Below are positions 1 to 8,233 of a stretch of 26,356 nucleotides of DNA, piece after piece. The DNA lies in the NCBI GenBank assembly GCA_019689775.1, contig JADGGV010000008.1:1-26356 (forward strand). The letters run 5' to 3'. The position numbers and the translations under genes are program-made. The stretch is from Gemmatimonadota bacterium. GTDB taxonomy: Bacteria; Gemmatimonadota; Gemmatimonadetes; Longimicrobiales; RSA9. The notes under the pieces were generated by a model, which saw nothing but the letters and a program-made list of their open reading frames with translations, had not been told where the DNA came from and did no database searches. Every line of letters starts with the position of its first letter. The stretch's first letter is position 1.

Positions 1-41
1 TCCGTCGGCCCCGCCGCTCCCCCGCGCCGGCCACGACGATC

Positions 42-72
42 TTGACTCCGGCGCGCCGAAGCCACAGATAAG
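42..72 (+). promoter_or_regulatory. weak candidate promoter upstream of the TonB receptor gene
   Basis: A TTGACT hexamer (42-47) lies 19 bases before GATAAG (67-72), which matches four of six bases of the sigma-70 -10 consensus. The spacing is longer than ideal and the phylum's promoter consensus is uncertain, so this is only a candidate. Nothing else recognisable lies in bases 1-190. Confidence 0.2.
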
Positions 73-190
73 CTCCCGCCACGCGGTGGATTTGGATGCA
101 CTCGCCCGTGATGTCGCGTCCCGCGATGTCCGGGCGTGTTTTGTTTCCGGCCCCACCGCGTGCCGCGCGCTTTCCGCCTCCCCTTTCCTG

Positions 191-198
191 AAGGAGGT
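191..198 (+). promoter_or_regulatory. strong Shine-Dalgarno that decides the TonB receptor start
   Basis: AAGGAGGT lies immediately before ATG at 202. The reading frame is open further upstream to 136, but that extension has no ribosome site and would put a charged tail ahead of the signal peptide. The start at 202 is therefore preferred. Confidence 0.75.
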
Positions 199-201
199 GC
201 C

Positions 202-2904
202 ATGTCCCGCCATCTCGCATCGTTTCCTGGCAGGTATCGCTTCAACCGAGTCGTAATCGCGAGCATTGCCGCCGGGCTCGCGCTCGTCGCTCCCGCCGGT
301 GTGGCGCGGGCACAGGAGCCGACGCCGACCGGCACGATCGTCGGGCGGGTGACCGACGAGCGCGGCGTCCCGATCCCGGGCGTCCAGGTCACGGTCCGGG
401 GCTCGGGCCGCGCCACCCAGACGCGCGCGAACGGCGAGTTCGTGCTACTGGGCGTCCCGGCCGGGCCGGCGACGCTGGAGGCGAGCACGGTCAGCTACCG
501 CCCGGTCACCGCGACCGTGACTGTCGTCGCCGGCCAGCGGGCGACGCAGGACTTCACGTTGGCGCCCGATCCGCTCAACCTCGCGGCCGTCGTCGTCACC
601 GGCACCCAGGCGCCGCGCGTGCAGCTCGACGCCAGCGTGGCCATCACGACGCTCTCGAAGAACGAAGTCGTCCAGTCGGTGCCGCGCAGCACGACGGAGA
701 TGCTGCGCTACGTGCCGGGCTTCACGCGCGTCGAAAGCTCCGGCGGCGAGGTGAACCAGAACATCTCGATGCGCGGGATCCTCGGCGTCGAGTACGTGAT
801 GTTCATGGAGGACGGGATGCCGGTGTTCCCGACGATGCACACGTTCTTCATGAACGCGGACAACCTGTTCCGTCCCGATGAGAACATCGACCGGATCGAG
901 GTGGTGCGCGGCGGCACGTCGTCGCTGTTCGGCTCGAACACGCCGGGCGCGATCGTCAACTTCATCAACCGGACGGGCGGCCCGGAGCTCGCCGGCACGA
1001 TGAAGGCGACGGCGGCGACGAAGGGGCTGGCGCGCTACGACTTCAACCTGGGTGGCCCGCTCGGCAACGACTGGCGCTTCAACGTCGGCGGCTTCTACCG
1101 CTACGACCACGGCGTGCGGGACCCGGGCTTCCCGGGGGTCCGTGGCGGACAGCTCAAGGCCAACGTCACGCGCCTGCTGGAGCACGGCTACTTCCGCGCG
1201 GCGGTCAAGGCGATCGACGACCGCAACCAGTTCATCCTGCCGCTCCCGTTCTCGAACCCGAAGGACCCGAAGTACGTCCCGGGCTTCTCGGACTACGGCG
1301 CGATGAACACGCGCGAGGGGCTCGACATCCGGGTGCCGACGCCGGACGGCGAGCTGCGCCTCCCGCTCGATGACGGGATCCGCACGCGCGCGGCCTGGCT
1401 GACCGGCGACGCGGCGTTCGAGTTCGGCGACGGCTGGCGCGTGCAGAACACCGCGCAGGTCATGAGCGACGACCAGTCGTGGAACGCGATCCTGCCGTTC
1501 GACGTGCTCCCGGCCGCCGACTTCGTGACCCGGCCGCCGGATGCGGGCGGGCTCGGCCTGCCGGCCGGAACCCGCTTCGAGTACCGCTACACGAACCACC
1601 TGGATGCGCGCGGCCAGCCGCTCCCGTTCAACACGCCGAACGGGCTCGTGGCGCCGGGCGGCGAGTGGCACGTCGAGAAGCCGCTCACCGCGTTCCAGGA
1701 CCAGCTCCAGATCCGCCGGGCCATCGGTCCCCACGTCCTGACCGCCGGGCTGTACTTCGCGAACTACTCGCAGGACAACCGCTGGTTTTTCACGGACATC
1801 CTCATGGACGTCCGCGACAATCCGCGCTTCCTCGACCTCGTCACGTTCGACGCCGCGGGGCGGCCGACGCCGGTCACGAAGAACGGGTTCCGCCACTTCC
1901 TGTCGAACTACGTGAACGGCTCCGGGCAGACGACGGTCGTCTCGCCGACGATCGGTGCGTCGATCCAGCTCACGCCGAAGCTCCGCGCCGACATCGGCGC
2001 CCGCTACGAGTACAACAACTTCGTGCAGAGCTCGGAGAATACGTCGAGCGTCGACCTGGACGGCGATCCGTCCACGACGTACGACATCGAGACGTGGGGG
2101 AACGGCACGTTCCGCCACCTCGGGCGGGGGATGCACGACTGGGCCGGCTCGCTCGGCCTGAACTACGCGCTCACGCCGACCCTGTCGCTGTACGCGAGCG
2201 GCTCGCGGGCGTACAAGATGCCGGCGCTGGACGAGTTCCTGTCCGCGCAGGACCCGCAGGTCGACTTGTTCCAGCCGCGGCGGACGGTGACGGCCGAGGG
2301 CGGCGTGAAGTACGCGGCGCGCGCGCTCGGCTTCACCGTCAACGGCTTCTACACGCTGCTGAAGAACATCGTCGGGCAGGGCGCGGTCGTCGATCCACAG
2401 ACGAACGCCACCACCTGGATCACGACGACGAGCCCGCAGAATCGGGCGTACGGCGCGGAGGTCGAGGTCTCGGCGATCCCGACGGACGGGCTGCACCTGA
2501 TCGCCACGGGCACGGTGCTCAAGGCCGAGCTGGGCAAGGGCGCGGGCGCCGACATCGGCAGTTGGCTCAACGGCGTGCCGCCGGTGATCGGCAACCTCTC
2601 CGCCACGTACGACATCGCCGACGTGACGCTCAAGGCCGACGTGCACTACGTCGGCCGGCGCTGGTCGGACATCAAGGCGGGGAACAAGCTCCCGGCGTAC
2701 AACTACGAGAACTTCGGCGTGATGTACCGCCTGCCGGGGCACGGCCTGACGTTCTCGCTCGACCTCGCGAATGCGTTCCAGTCGAAGGGGCTCGAGGAGG
2801 GCAACCCGCGCCTGACGCTCGTCGGCGGCCGCACGAGCGACCTGTTCCTCGCGCGGCCGATCCTGCCGCGCCGTGTCCTTCTGTCGATGCAGTATGACTT
2901 CTGA
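202..2904 (+). CDS. TonB-dependent outer-membrane receptor with CarboxypepD_reg-like N-terminal domain
   Basis: A 900-residue outer-membrane active transporter driven by TonB-ExbBD. From the start at 202 there is a signal peptide (hydrophobic IASIAAGLALVAPAG, cleavage after ARA). A CarboxypepD_reg-like beta domain follows at about 45-125 (GTIVGRVTDERGVPIPGVQV). The plug is at about 140-260, with SVPRSTTEMLRYVPGF, the IDRIEVVRGGTSSLFG motif and GAIVNFINRTGG. The rest is a beta barrel ending in LSMQYDF, with the terminal Phe typical of outer-membrane proteins. The next gene begins 25 bases downstream with no hairpin between, so co-transcription with the glycosidase is likely. The substrate cannot be read from sequence: the gene neighbours suggest a glucoside, but there is no SusD partner, and many receptors of this type carry iron chelates. 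Family call is secure; substrate is inference. Confidence 0.93.
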   Translation: MSRHLASFPGRYRFNRVVIASIAAGLALVAPAGVARAQEPTPTGTIVGRVTDERGVPIPGVQVTVRGSGRATQTRANGEFVLLGVPAGPATLEASTVSYRPVTATVTVVAGQRATQDFTLAPDPLNLAAVVVTGTQAPRVQLDASVAITTLSKNEVVQSVPRSTTEMLRYVPGFTRVESSGGEVNQNISMRGILGVEYVMFMEDGMPVFPTMHTFFMNADNLFRPDENIDRIEVVRGGTSSLFGSNTPGAIVNFINRTGGPELAGTMKATAATKGLARYDFNLGGPLGNDWRFNVGGFYRYDHGVRDPGFPGVRGGQLKANVTRLLEHGYFRAAVKAIDDRNQFILPLPFSNPKDPKYVPGFSDYGAMNTREGLDIRVPTPDGELRLPLDDGIRTRAAWLTGDAAFEFGDGWRVQNTAQVMSDDQSWNAILPFDVLPAADFVTRPPDAGGLGLPAGTRFEYRYTNHLDARGQPLPFNTPNGLVAPGGEWHVEKPLTAFQDQLQIRRAIGPHVLTAGLYFANYSQDNRWFFTDILMDVRDNPRFLDLVTFDAAGRPTPVTKNGFRHFLSNYVNGSGQTTVVSPTIGASIQLTPKLRADIGARYEYNNFVQSSENTSSVDLDGDPSTTYDIETWGNGTFRHLGRGMHDWAGSLGLNYALTPTLSLYASGSRAYKMPALDEFLSAQDPQVDLFQPRRTVTAEGGVKYAARALGFTVNGFYTLLKNIVGQGAVVDPQTNATTWITTTSPQNRAYGAEVEVSAIPTDGLHLIATGTVLKAELGKGAGADIGSWLNGVPPVIGNLSATYDIADVTLKADVHYVGRRWSDIKAGNKLPAYNYENFGVMYRLPGHGLTFSLDLANAFQSKGLEEGNPRLTLVGGRTSDLFLARPILPRRVLLSMQYDF

Positions 2905-2929
2905 GTCCACCCGCTGAGCCGGTCCGACG

Positions 2930-5149
2930 GTGCGCCTCCCCGTGTCCGTCGACCGCCGGCCGGGACGCGCCGGCCCCGCGATCCGTCGCGCGGGCCGGCG
3001 CGCCGCCGCCCTGTCGCCGGCGCTGGCGCTGCTCGCCGGCGCCGCCGGGCCGCTGCGGGCGCAGCGCGCCGACTCGCTCCTGCTCCGCGCGGACACGCCG
3101 GTCGCGAGCGCCCGGGCGTACGTCGGCAACGGTCGGTTCACGCTCCTCGGCTCGCCCCGCGGCACCGAGGGCGCGCTCTCCTTCCTCGCCGGCCTGTACG
3201 AGCACTTTCCGGGCGACGTCCCGCGCATCGCCGCGCTCCCCGCGTGGAACGCCGTCGACGTGCACGACGGCGCCGGTTGGCTCGACTCGACGGCGCTCGC
3301 ACCGGGCTCGCTCGCCGGCTACCGGCAGCTCCTCGACATGGGCGACGGCGTGCTCCGTACCTCGTACTCATGGGTGCACGGCGCGCGGCGGACGGCGATC
3401 GATGTGGAGGCGTTCGTCTCGCGCGCCGATCCGCGGCTCGGCGTCGTACGGATCGCGCTCACGCCGTCGGCGAGCGGGCCGGTCCGCCTGTCCTTCCCGC
3501 TCGTCGGCTGGCCCGCGCCGCAGCGGCTGCGGCTCGCCGAGCTCCAGCGGATCCAGCCCGACTGGGGCCCGGCTCGGCTCTGGTACCCGGGGCGCGCCGT
3601 CGTGCTGGACGCGGCCGCGGCGCCGGGCGCCGACGGCGGGAGCGTGCGGCTGCGCGCCCGGCCCGTCGGCGGCGCGACGGTGGCGGAGGCGGCGGTCGTG
3701 ACGTGTCGCGGGGTCCCCGGGCTGCGCTCGCGGGCGGTGCGCCTCGTCGCCGGCGCCGCACTCGAGGTCTCGTTCGTCGCCACGGCCGGGCGGACGTACG
3801 CCTGCGAGAAGTACGTCGGCATCGCCTCCACGCTCGACGGGCCCGACCCGCTGGCGCTGGCGCGCCGCTCGGCCGACGCCGCGCGCGCCGCCGGGTACGC
3901 TCCCGTCCGCGAGGCGCACGCGGCCGCCGCTCGCCGGCTCTGGCGCACCGACATCGTCGTCGAAGGCGACCCGGAGCTCCAGCGCGTCGTGCGCGGCATG
4001 CTGTTCCGCCTCCGCGCCGTGGCCGGCGCCGGCGGCTGGAGCATCCCCCCGATGGGACTCTCGAGCGCCGGCTACTACGGCCACGTGTTCTGGGACGCCG
4101 ACACCTGGATGCTGCCGCCGCTGCTCTTGCTCGACCCGGCGGCGGCGCGCGCGATCGTCGACTTCCGCTGCCGCACGCTGGACGCGGCGCGGCGCAATGC
4201 CCGGGCGAACGGCTTCGCCGGCGCGATGTACCCGTGGGAGGCCGACGACCTCGGCGCCGAGACGACACCGCGCTTCGCCAGCCAGAACGCCAGCTCCGAG
4301 ATCCACGTCACGGGCGACGTCGCCGTCGGCCAGTGGCTCTACTACCTGGCCACGGGCGACGACGCCTGGCTCGCGCGCTGCGGCTACCCCGTGCTCGCCG
4401 CGATCGCCGACTTCTGGGTCAGCCGCGTGAGCGCCGACAGCGCCGACGGGCGCTACCACGTGCGCGACGTCGTCTCGGTCGACGAGGGGCTCGTCGGCGT
4501 CGACGACGACGCGTACACGAACGCCGTCGCGCTGCGCGCGCTCCAGGCCGTCGACTCGGCGGCGCGGCGGCTCGGCCGGCGCCCCGACCCGCGCTGGGCG
4601 CGCGTCGCCTCGCGCCTCTACATCCCGTACGACTCCGCGGGCGGCTACCACCCGACGTACCACAAGGCCGCGCCCGCGACGCTCGGCTCCGTCGTCCCGC
4701 TCCTGGCCTACCCGCTCGGCCTCGACATGCCGGTCCGGGCGCGGCGCACCGACCTCGCGAACGCGGTGATGCGGATGGCGACCGAAGGCGCCGGCTCGAT
4801 GATGACGGTGACGCTCTACCCCGTCGTGGCGGCCGAGCTGGGCGACCGCGCGCTCCTCGACGCGCTCCTGCGCGACACCTACCGGCCCTGGCTGCGCGGG
4901 CCGTTCGACATGCTCGCGGAGACGCCGAGGAGCGTGGACGCCACGGACTTCCTCACCGGCGCAGGCGGGTTCCTCCAGCAGGTCGTCTTCGGCTGGACCG
5001 GCCTGCGCCTCGGCTCGGCGGGGCTCGAGCCGCGCTTCCGCCCGGTGCTCCCGTCGTCCGTGCGCCGCCTCGAGCTCCGCGGGATCTACATCCGCGGCGA
5101 GATGCGCGACATCGTCGTCGAGGGCGGCCGCCTCCGGATCCTGCCATGA
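2930..5149 (+). CDS. secreted GH65-family (trehalase/kojibiase/PGGHG-like) alpha-glucosidase
   Basis: A 739-residue predicted glycoside hydrolase of clan GH-L. A basic N-terminus and hydrophobic stretch end at LRAQ (about residue 45), consistent with export. The GH65 (alpha/alpha)6 barrel signatures are clear: GYYGHVFWDADTWMLPPLLL (381-400), GAMYPWEADD (431-440), SSEIHVTGDVAVGQW (455-469) and DVVSVDEGLVGVDDDAYTN (513-531). In the last motif E519 aligns with the family's general acid. The N-terminal half is the usual beta-sandwich domain. Family members hydrolyse or phosphorolyse alpha-linked glucosides such as trehalose, kojibiose or glucosyl-galactosyl-hydroxylysine. A periplasmic location favours a hydrolase over a phosphorylase, which is inference. 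The start is GTG at 2930 (GTG at 2942 is an alternative); no good ribosome site is seen, so translation may depend on the upstream gene. Its stop overlaps the next start (ATGA). Confidence 0.85.
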   Translation: MRLPVSVDRRPGRAGPAIRRAGRRAAALSPALALLAGAAGPLRAQRADSLLLRADTPVASARAYVGNGRFTLLGSPRGTEGALSFLAGLYEHFPGDVPRIAALPAWNAVDVHDGAGWLDSTALAPGSLAGYRQLLDMGDGVLRTSYSWVHGARRTAIDVEAFVSRADPRLGVVRIALTPSASGPVRLSFPLVGWPAPQRLRLAELQRIQPDWGPARLWYPGRAVVLDAAAAPGADGGSVRLRARPVGGATVAEAAVVTCRGVPGLRSRAVRLVAGAALEVSFVATAGRTYACEKYVGIASTLDGPDPLALARRSADAARAAGYAPVREAHAAAARRLWRTDIVVEGDPELQRVVRGMLFRLRAVAGAGGWSIPPMGLSSAGYYGHVFWDADTWMLPPLLLLDPAAARAIVDFRCRTLDAARRNARANGFAGAMYPWEADDLGAETTPRFASQNASSEIHVTGDVAVGQWLYYLATGDDAWLARCGYPVLAAIADFWVSRVSADSADGRYHVRDVVSVDEGLVGVDDDAYTNAVALRALQAVDSAARRLGRRPDPRWARVASRLYIPYDSAGGYHPTYHKAAPATLGSVVPLLAYPLGLDMPVRARRTDLANAVMRMATEGAGSMMTVTLYPVVAAELGDRALLDALLRDTYRPWLRGPFDMLAETPRSVDATDFLTGAGGFLQQVVFGWTGLRLGSAGLEPRFRPVLPSSVRRLELRGIYIRGEMRDIVVEGGRLRILP

Positions 5150-7620
5150 AGCTGCTCGCGCTCGTCCTCCTCCTCCAGACCGGCGGCGGGCCGTCCGCCC
5201 CGCCGGCGCTCGAGTTCCCCGAGCCCGGGCTCGACGACACCGTCGCCTACCAGGGGTACCGCACGCGCTTCTACCGCGATGCGGCGGGCAACGCCTTCCA
5301 GGTGTACGTCGACGGGCGGAGCGGCCGCATCGTCAGCCTCTGGGCCGACGCCGCGAACGAGAGCCTCGCGTTCACCGTCCGCGACACGGCCGGCCGGCCG
5401 GCCGCGCCGGCGTGGGGCGCGCGCGACGCCGTCGTTTCCTCCGCGCCCGGGACGCGGAGCGTGAGCTACCGGCTTGCCGCGGGCTCCGCACCGCTCGATC
5501 TCGGCCTGTTCATGCTCGGCTCGATGCGCTTCGAGCGGGACTTCCAGTACGCCGAGGGACACCTGCGGCCGTTCGGCGGGCCCGCCTTCATCCCGGACGA
5601 GCTGGTGCGGCTCATCGCCGCGCTCGACCGGCTCCCGCCCGTCGAGCGCACTCGCCACCTCGCGCTGCTGCGCGCGACGACGACCGCCGAGCTGCGCGCC
5701 CGTCTCGAGCCGACGATAACGGCCGCCGATCCGGCCACGGTCGTCGTCGAGCAGCCGTCGCTCGACGGTCGCGACCGGCTGCGCCTCGAGCTGCGCGTGG
5801 ATCCCGACGATGCGCGCTTCGACGTCTCGCGCCGCACGGTCCGCCTGCTGCCGGCGCCCGGGCGCTCCGCGACGCTCACCGTCACCGCGACGACCACCGC
5901 GAAGGCGCTCACGCCGCTCGGCCGGGAGCAGATCTTCGATCCGGCGTTCCTCGCGTTCTACGAGCGCGCCCGCGCCGCGGGCGACAGCGCGCTCCACGCC
6001 GGCGCCCGCCCCGACGATCCCCGCGTGCTCCGCTCCCGCTGGCTCGAGCGGCAGGTCCGCGGCGTCGAGCTGGTCAGCTACCGCGAGAAGCTGATGGCCG
6101 GCCTCCCGAACTTCGCGACCTACTTCGGCCGCGACGACATGCTGAGCGTGCTGCTGATGGAGCCGGTGTGGACGCCGGCGATGTCGGAGGCGGTCATCGG
6201 CGCGGTGCTGCGCAAGCTCGCGCCGAGCGGCGAGGTCAGCCACGAGGAGAGCGTCGGCGGGCAGGCGATCCGCGAGAACGCCCTGACGTACGACTCCCTC
6301 GTCGCGGTGTACGCCGCCGCAAGCGACGCCGGCGCCCGCGCCCGCGCGGCGGACGCGCTGGCCCGGGCGCGCGACATTCTGCGCGACCTCCAGGCGGTGC
6401 GCGAGAACTATCGGATGGTCGACGACGAGTTCCAGCTCCCGGTCGTCGTGGCGCGCTACCTCAGCAGCGCCGCGGTGCCGGCGGCACGCCAGCGGGCGTT
6501 CCTCCTCGGCGCCGCGAGCGGCGCCTCCGGCGAGAGCCGGCTCGTCCGGCTGCTGCGCGAGCTCGCGTTCGTCGCGGCGCGCACCGCGCCGTACGCCCGC
6601 GCGCAGCTCGCATCGAACCTCGTCGGCTTCCCCGCGGCCGGCCAAGGGCGCTGGATGTCCGGGAGCTGGCGCGACAGCCGCGCCGGGTACGGCAACGGCC
6701 GCTTCGCCATGGACGTCAACGTGGTCTGGGCGCCGGCGGCGCTAAGGTCGCTACAGACGATCGTTGCGCGGCTGCGGGCGCTCGGCTACGACGCGGACGC
6801 GCTCCTGCGCCAGGCGCCGGAGCTGCGCGGCTCGGTGCTCGAGCGCTACCTCCGCCGGCCGGAGACGCTCGCCTCCGCGGTCGCGGCCTGGAGCGGCACC
6901 GCTCGCCATTTCCAGGTCGCGCTCGCGCCGGAGGAGGCGAGGCGGCGCGTCGCGGCGAAGCTGGCGTGGCTGCCGGAGGAGGAGCGCGCATTCTGGACGG
7001 CGCGCGCCGCAGCGCACCCGCCGGGGCCCGGCCCGCTCGAGTTCCTCGCGCTCGCGCTCGACTCGGCCGGCGCGCCGATCGCCATCGTCAACACCGATCC
7101 GGGGATGCGCCTGCTGCTCTCTGCGCCGCCGTCCGACGCTGCGGGGCGGGAGGCCGACCTGCGGGACGTGCGCGCCCTCCTGCGAGACTACCCGGTCGGG
7201 CTCTTCATCGACAGCGTCGGGCCCGTCGTCGCAAACGACGCGTACGCGCCGCCCGCCGTGTGGGACGCGTTCCGGAGCGACCCATACCATTCGCCACGGG
7301 TCGTCTGGGGACGTGAGGTCAACGTGCTCGTCTCGGCGCTGGCCGGCCGGATCCGCGCCGCGTACACGGAAGCGTGCCGCTTGCGGGACCCGCGGAGCGG
7401 ACCCTACGTCCGGCAGCTCCAGGCCGCGCTCGACCGCGTCGCCGCAGCGGTCGACGCCTCCGGCCTCCAGCACCACGAGCTGTGGAGCTACCGCGTCGAG
7501 GGTGGGCGCGTCCGGCCGATCCGCTACGGGGCCAGCTCGGACGTCCAACTCTGGAACCTGACCGACCTGGCGGTGCAGTTCGTGCTCGCCCGCGTCCCGC
7601 GTTGCGCGCTCGGGACGTGA
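5146..7620 (+). CDS. secreted protein with six-hairpin (alpha/alpha-toroid) glycosidase-like region
   Basis: 824 residues, translationally coupled to the GH65 gene by ATGA. A short signal-like start (MKLLALVLLLQT) leads into a beta-rich N-terminal half. The C-terminal half contains LPNFATYFGRDDMLSVLLME (320-339) followed by GEVSHEE (362-368), then GRWMSGSWRDSRAGYGNGRF (501-520) and AMDVNVVWAPAALRSL (521-536). The pattern of GRD, a G-x-V-x-HEE segment and W-x-D-S before a D-x-N-x-x-W-x-P helix resembles glycogen-debranching and amylo-alpha-1,6-glucosidase-type toroids (seen in sequence; family assignment is inference). The operon position supports a second glycosidase acting on the same substrate as the GH65 enzyme. 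I do not recognise an exact family; acidic residues E367, E368, D510 and D523 are candidate catalytic positions. The similar length and pairing also allow a non-catalytic partner role. Confidence 0.7.
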   Translation: MKLLALVLLLQTGGGPSAPPALEFPEPGLDDTVAYQGYRTRFYRDAAGNAFQVYVDGRSGRIVSLWADAANESLAFTVRDTAGRPAAPAWGARDAVVSSAPGTRSVSYRLAAGSAPLDLGLFMLGSMRFERDFQYAEGHLRPFGGPAFIPDELVRLIAALDRLPPVERTRHLALLRATTTAELRARLEPTITAADPATVVVEQPSLDGRDRLRLELRVDPDDARFDVSRRTVRLLPAPGRSATLTVTATTTAKALTPLGREQIFDPAFLAFYERARAAGDSALHAGARPDDPRVLRSRWLERQVRGVELVSYREKLMAGLPNFATYFGRDDMLSVLLMEPVWTPAMSEAVIGAVLRKLAPSGEVSHEESVGGQAIRENALTYDSLVAVYAAASDAGARARAADALARARDILRDLQAVRENYRMVDDEFQLPVVVARYLSSAAVPAARQRAFLLGAASGASGESRLVRLLRELAFVAARTAPYARAQLASNLVGFPAAGQGRWMSGSWRDSRAGYGNGRFAMDVNVVWAPAALRSLQTIVARLRALGYDADALLRQAPELRGSVLERYLRRPETLASAVAAWSGTARHFQVALAPEEARRRVAAKLAWLPEEERAFWTARAAAHPPGPGPLEFLALALDSAGAPIAIVNTDPGMRLLLSAPPSDAAGREADLRDVRALLRDYPVGLFIDSVGPVVANDAYAPPAVWDAFRSDPYHSPRVVWGREVNVLVSALAGRIRAAYTEACRLRDPRSGPYVRQLQAALDRVAAAVDASGLQHHELWSYRVEGGRVRPIRYGASSDVQLWNLTDLAVQFVLARVPRCALGT

Positions 7621-7627
7621 GCGGCGC

Positions 7628-7996
7628 CTAGCGCGCCTGCCAGGCCGAGAGCCCCGGATACTTCTCGATGCGCAGGTCGATGTGGCGCGGCGGCGTGGTC
7701 GAGACGGGGGCGGTCACGTATCCGCCCGTCCGCCCCACCGGCACCATCGCGAAGCGCAGCCCGGGCGCGCACGACAGCGCGGCCGCGGGAACCGAAAACT
7801 CGACTTCGCCCAACGCCGGCACGCTGCCGAGACGCAGGGCGTCGTGCTCGCCGCAGAGCGTGTACAGCTCCATGGCCTCCGCGTGGAGGCTGCGCACCGA
7901 AACCGTCGTCTCGAGCGGTCCGGCGGAATCCGCGGCCCGCGTGGTGGCCGCGCAACCCAGGCAAAGCAGGGCGGCCATGGCCCGACTGCTCCTCAT
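7628..7996 (-). CDS. small exported hypothetical protein
   Basis: 122 residues from ATG at 7996, preceded on the - strand by GAGGAGTGGAGG, a good ribosome site; this is why the much longer upstream open frame was not used. The N-terminus is signal-like (MRSSRAMAALLCLGCAATTRA). It could be a lipoprotein through C14 or C17, but neither fits the lipobox well. The mature part (YTLCGEHDALRLGSV, PAAALSCAPGLRFAMVPVG, PPRHIDLRIEK) looks like a small beta-sandwich with two or three cysteines. No function is recognised. It is convergent with the toroid gene (7 bases between stops) and divergent from the ABC binding-protein gene. Confidence 0.6.
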   Translation of the reverse strand: MRSSRAMAALLCLGCAATTRAADSAGPLETTVSVRSLHAEAMELYTLCGEHDALRLGSVPALGEVEFSVPAAALSCAPGLRFAMVPVGRTGGYVTAPVSTTPPRHIDLRIEKYPGLSAWQAR

Positions 7997-8233
7997 CCTC
8001 CACTCCTCGGCTCCGACTCGCCCCATCCCCGTGCGCGCCGCGCGCGCCCCGGCCGTCCCCATGGAGCGCCGGGCGGCGCGCGCCCGGCCGCCGCTCCCGG
8101 CGGCGCCCCGGCGGAGCCGGTGCAAGTGTAGCGCCGACAGCGGCTTCCCGACTTCCAGCGGCGGAGGCTGGCGGGCCCAGACCTGCGGGGGGCGTCCGGC
8201 TGGTCCGCGGGAGGTCCACGCGGTGGAGGCCGG
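7997..8233. other. divergent intergenic region
   Basis: 237 bases separate the small - strand gene from the + strand ABC importer, so promoters for both should lie here. The DNA is extremely GC-rich and I see no convincing -35/-10 pair. GTGGAGG just before ATG 8234 is a ribosome site for the importer operon. No clear operator palindrome was recognised. Confidence 0.4.

Noticed and set aside
445..3228. 927-codon open frame on the - strand across the TonB receptor gene
   Set aside because: It is fully antisense to a gene with clear domains, is composed of Arg/Ala/Val/Asp-rich sequence without motifs, and results from the rarity of stops in very GC-rich DNA.
3244..5145. Upstream extension of the toroid gene frame through the GH65 gene (would make a 1458-residue protein)
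   Set aside because: The upstream part is Arg/Ala/Pro-rich shadow sequence of the GH65 gene; the signal-like MKLLALVLLLQT at 5146 with the ATGA overlap marks the real start.
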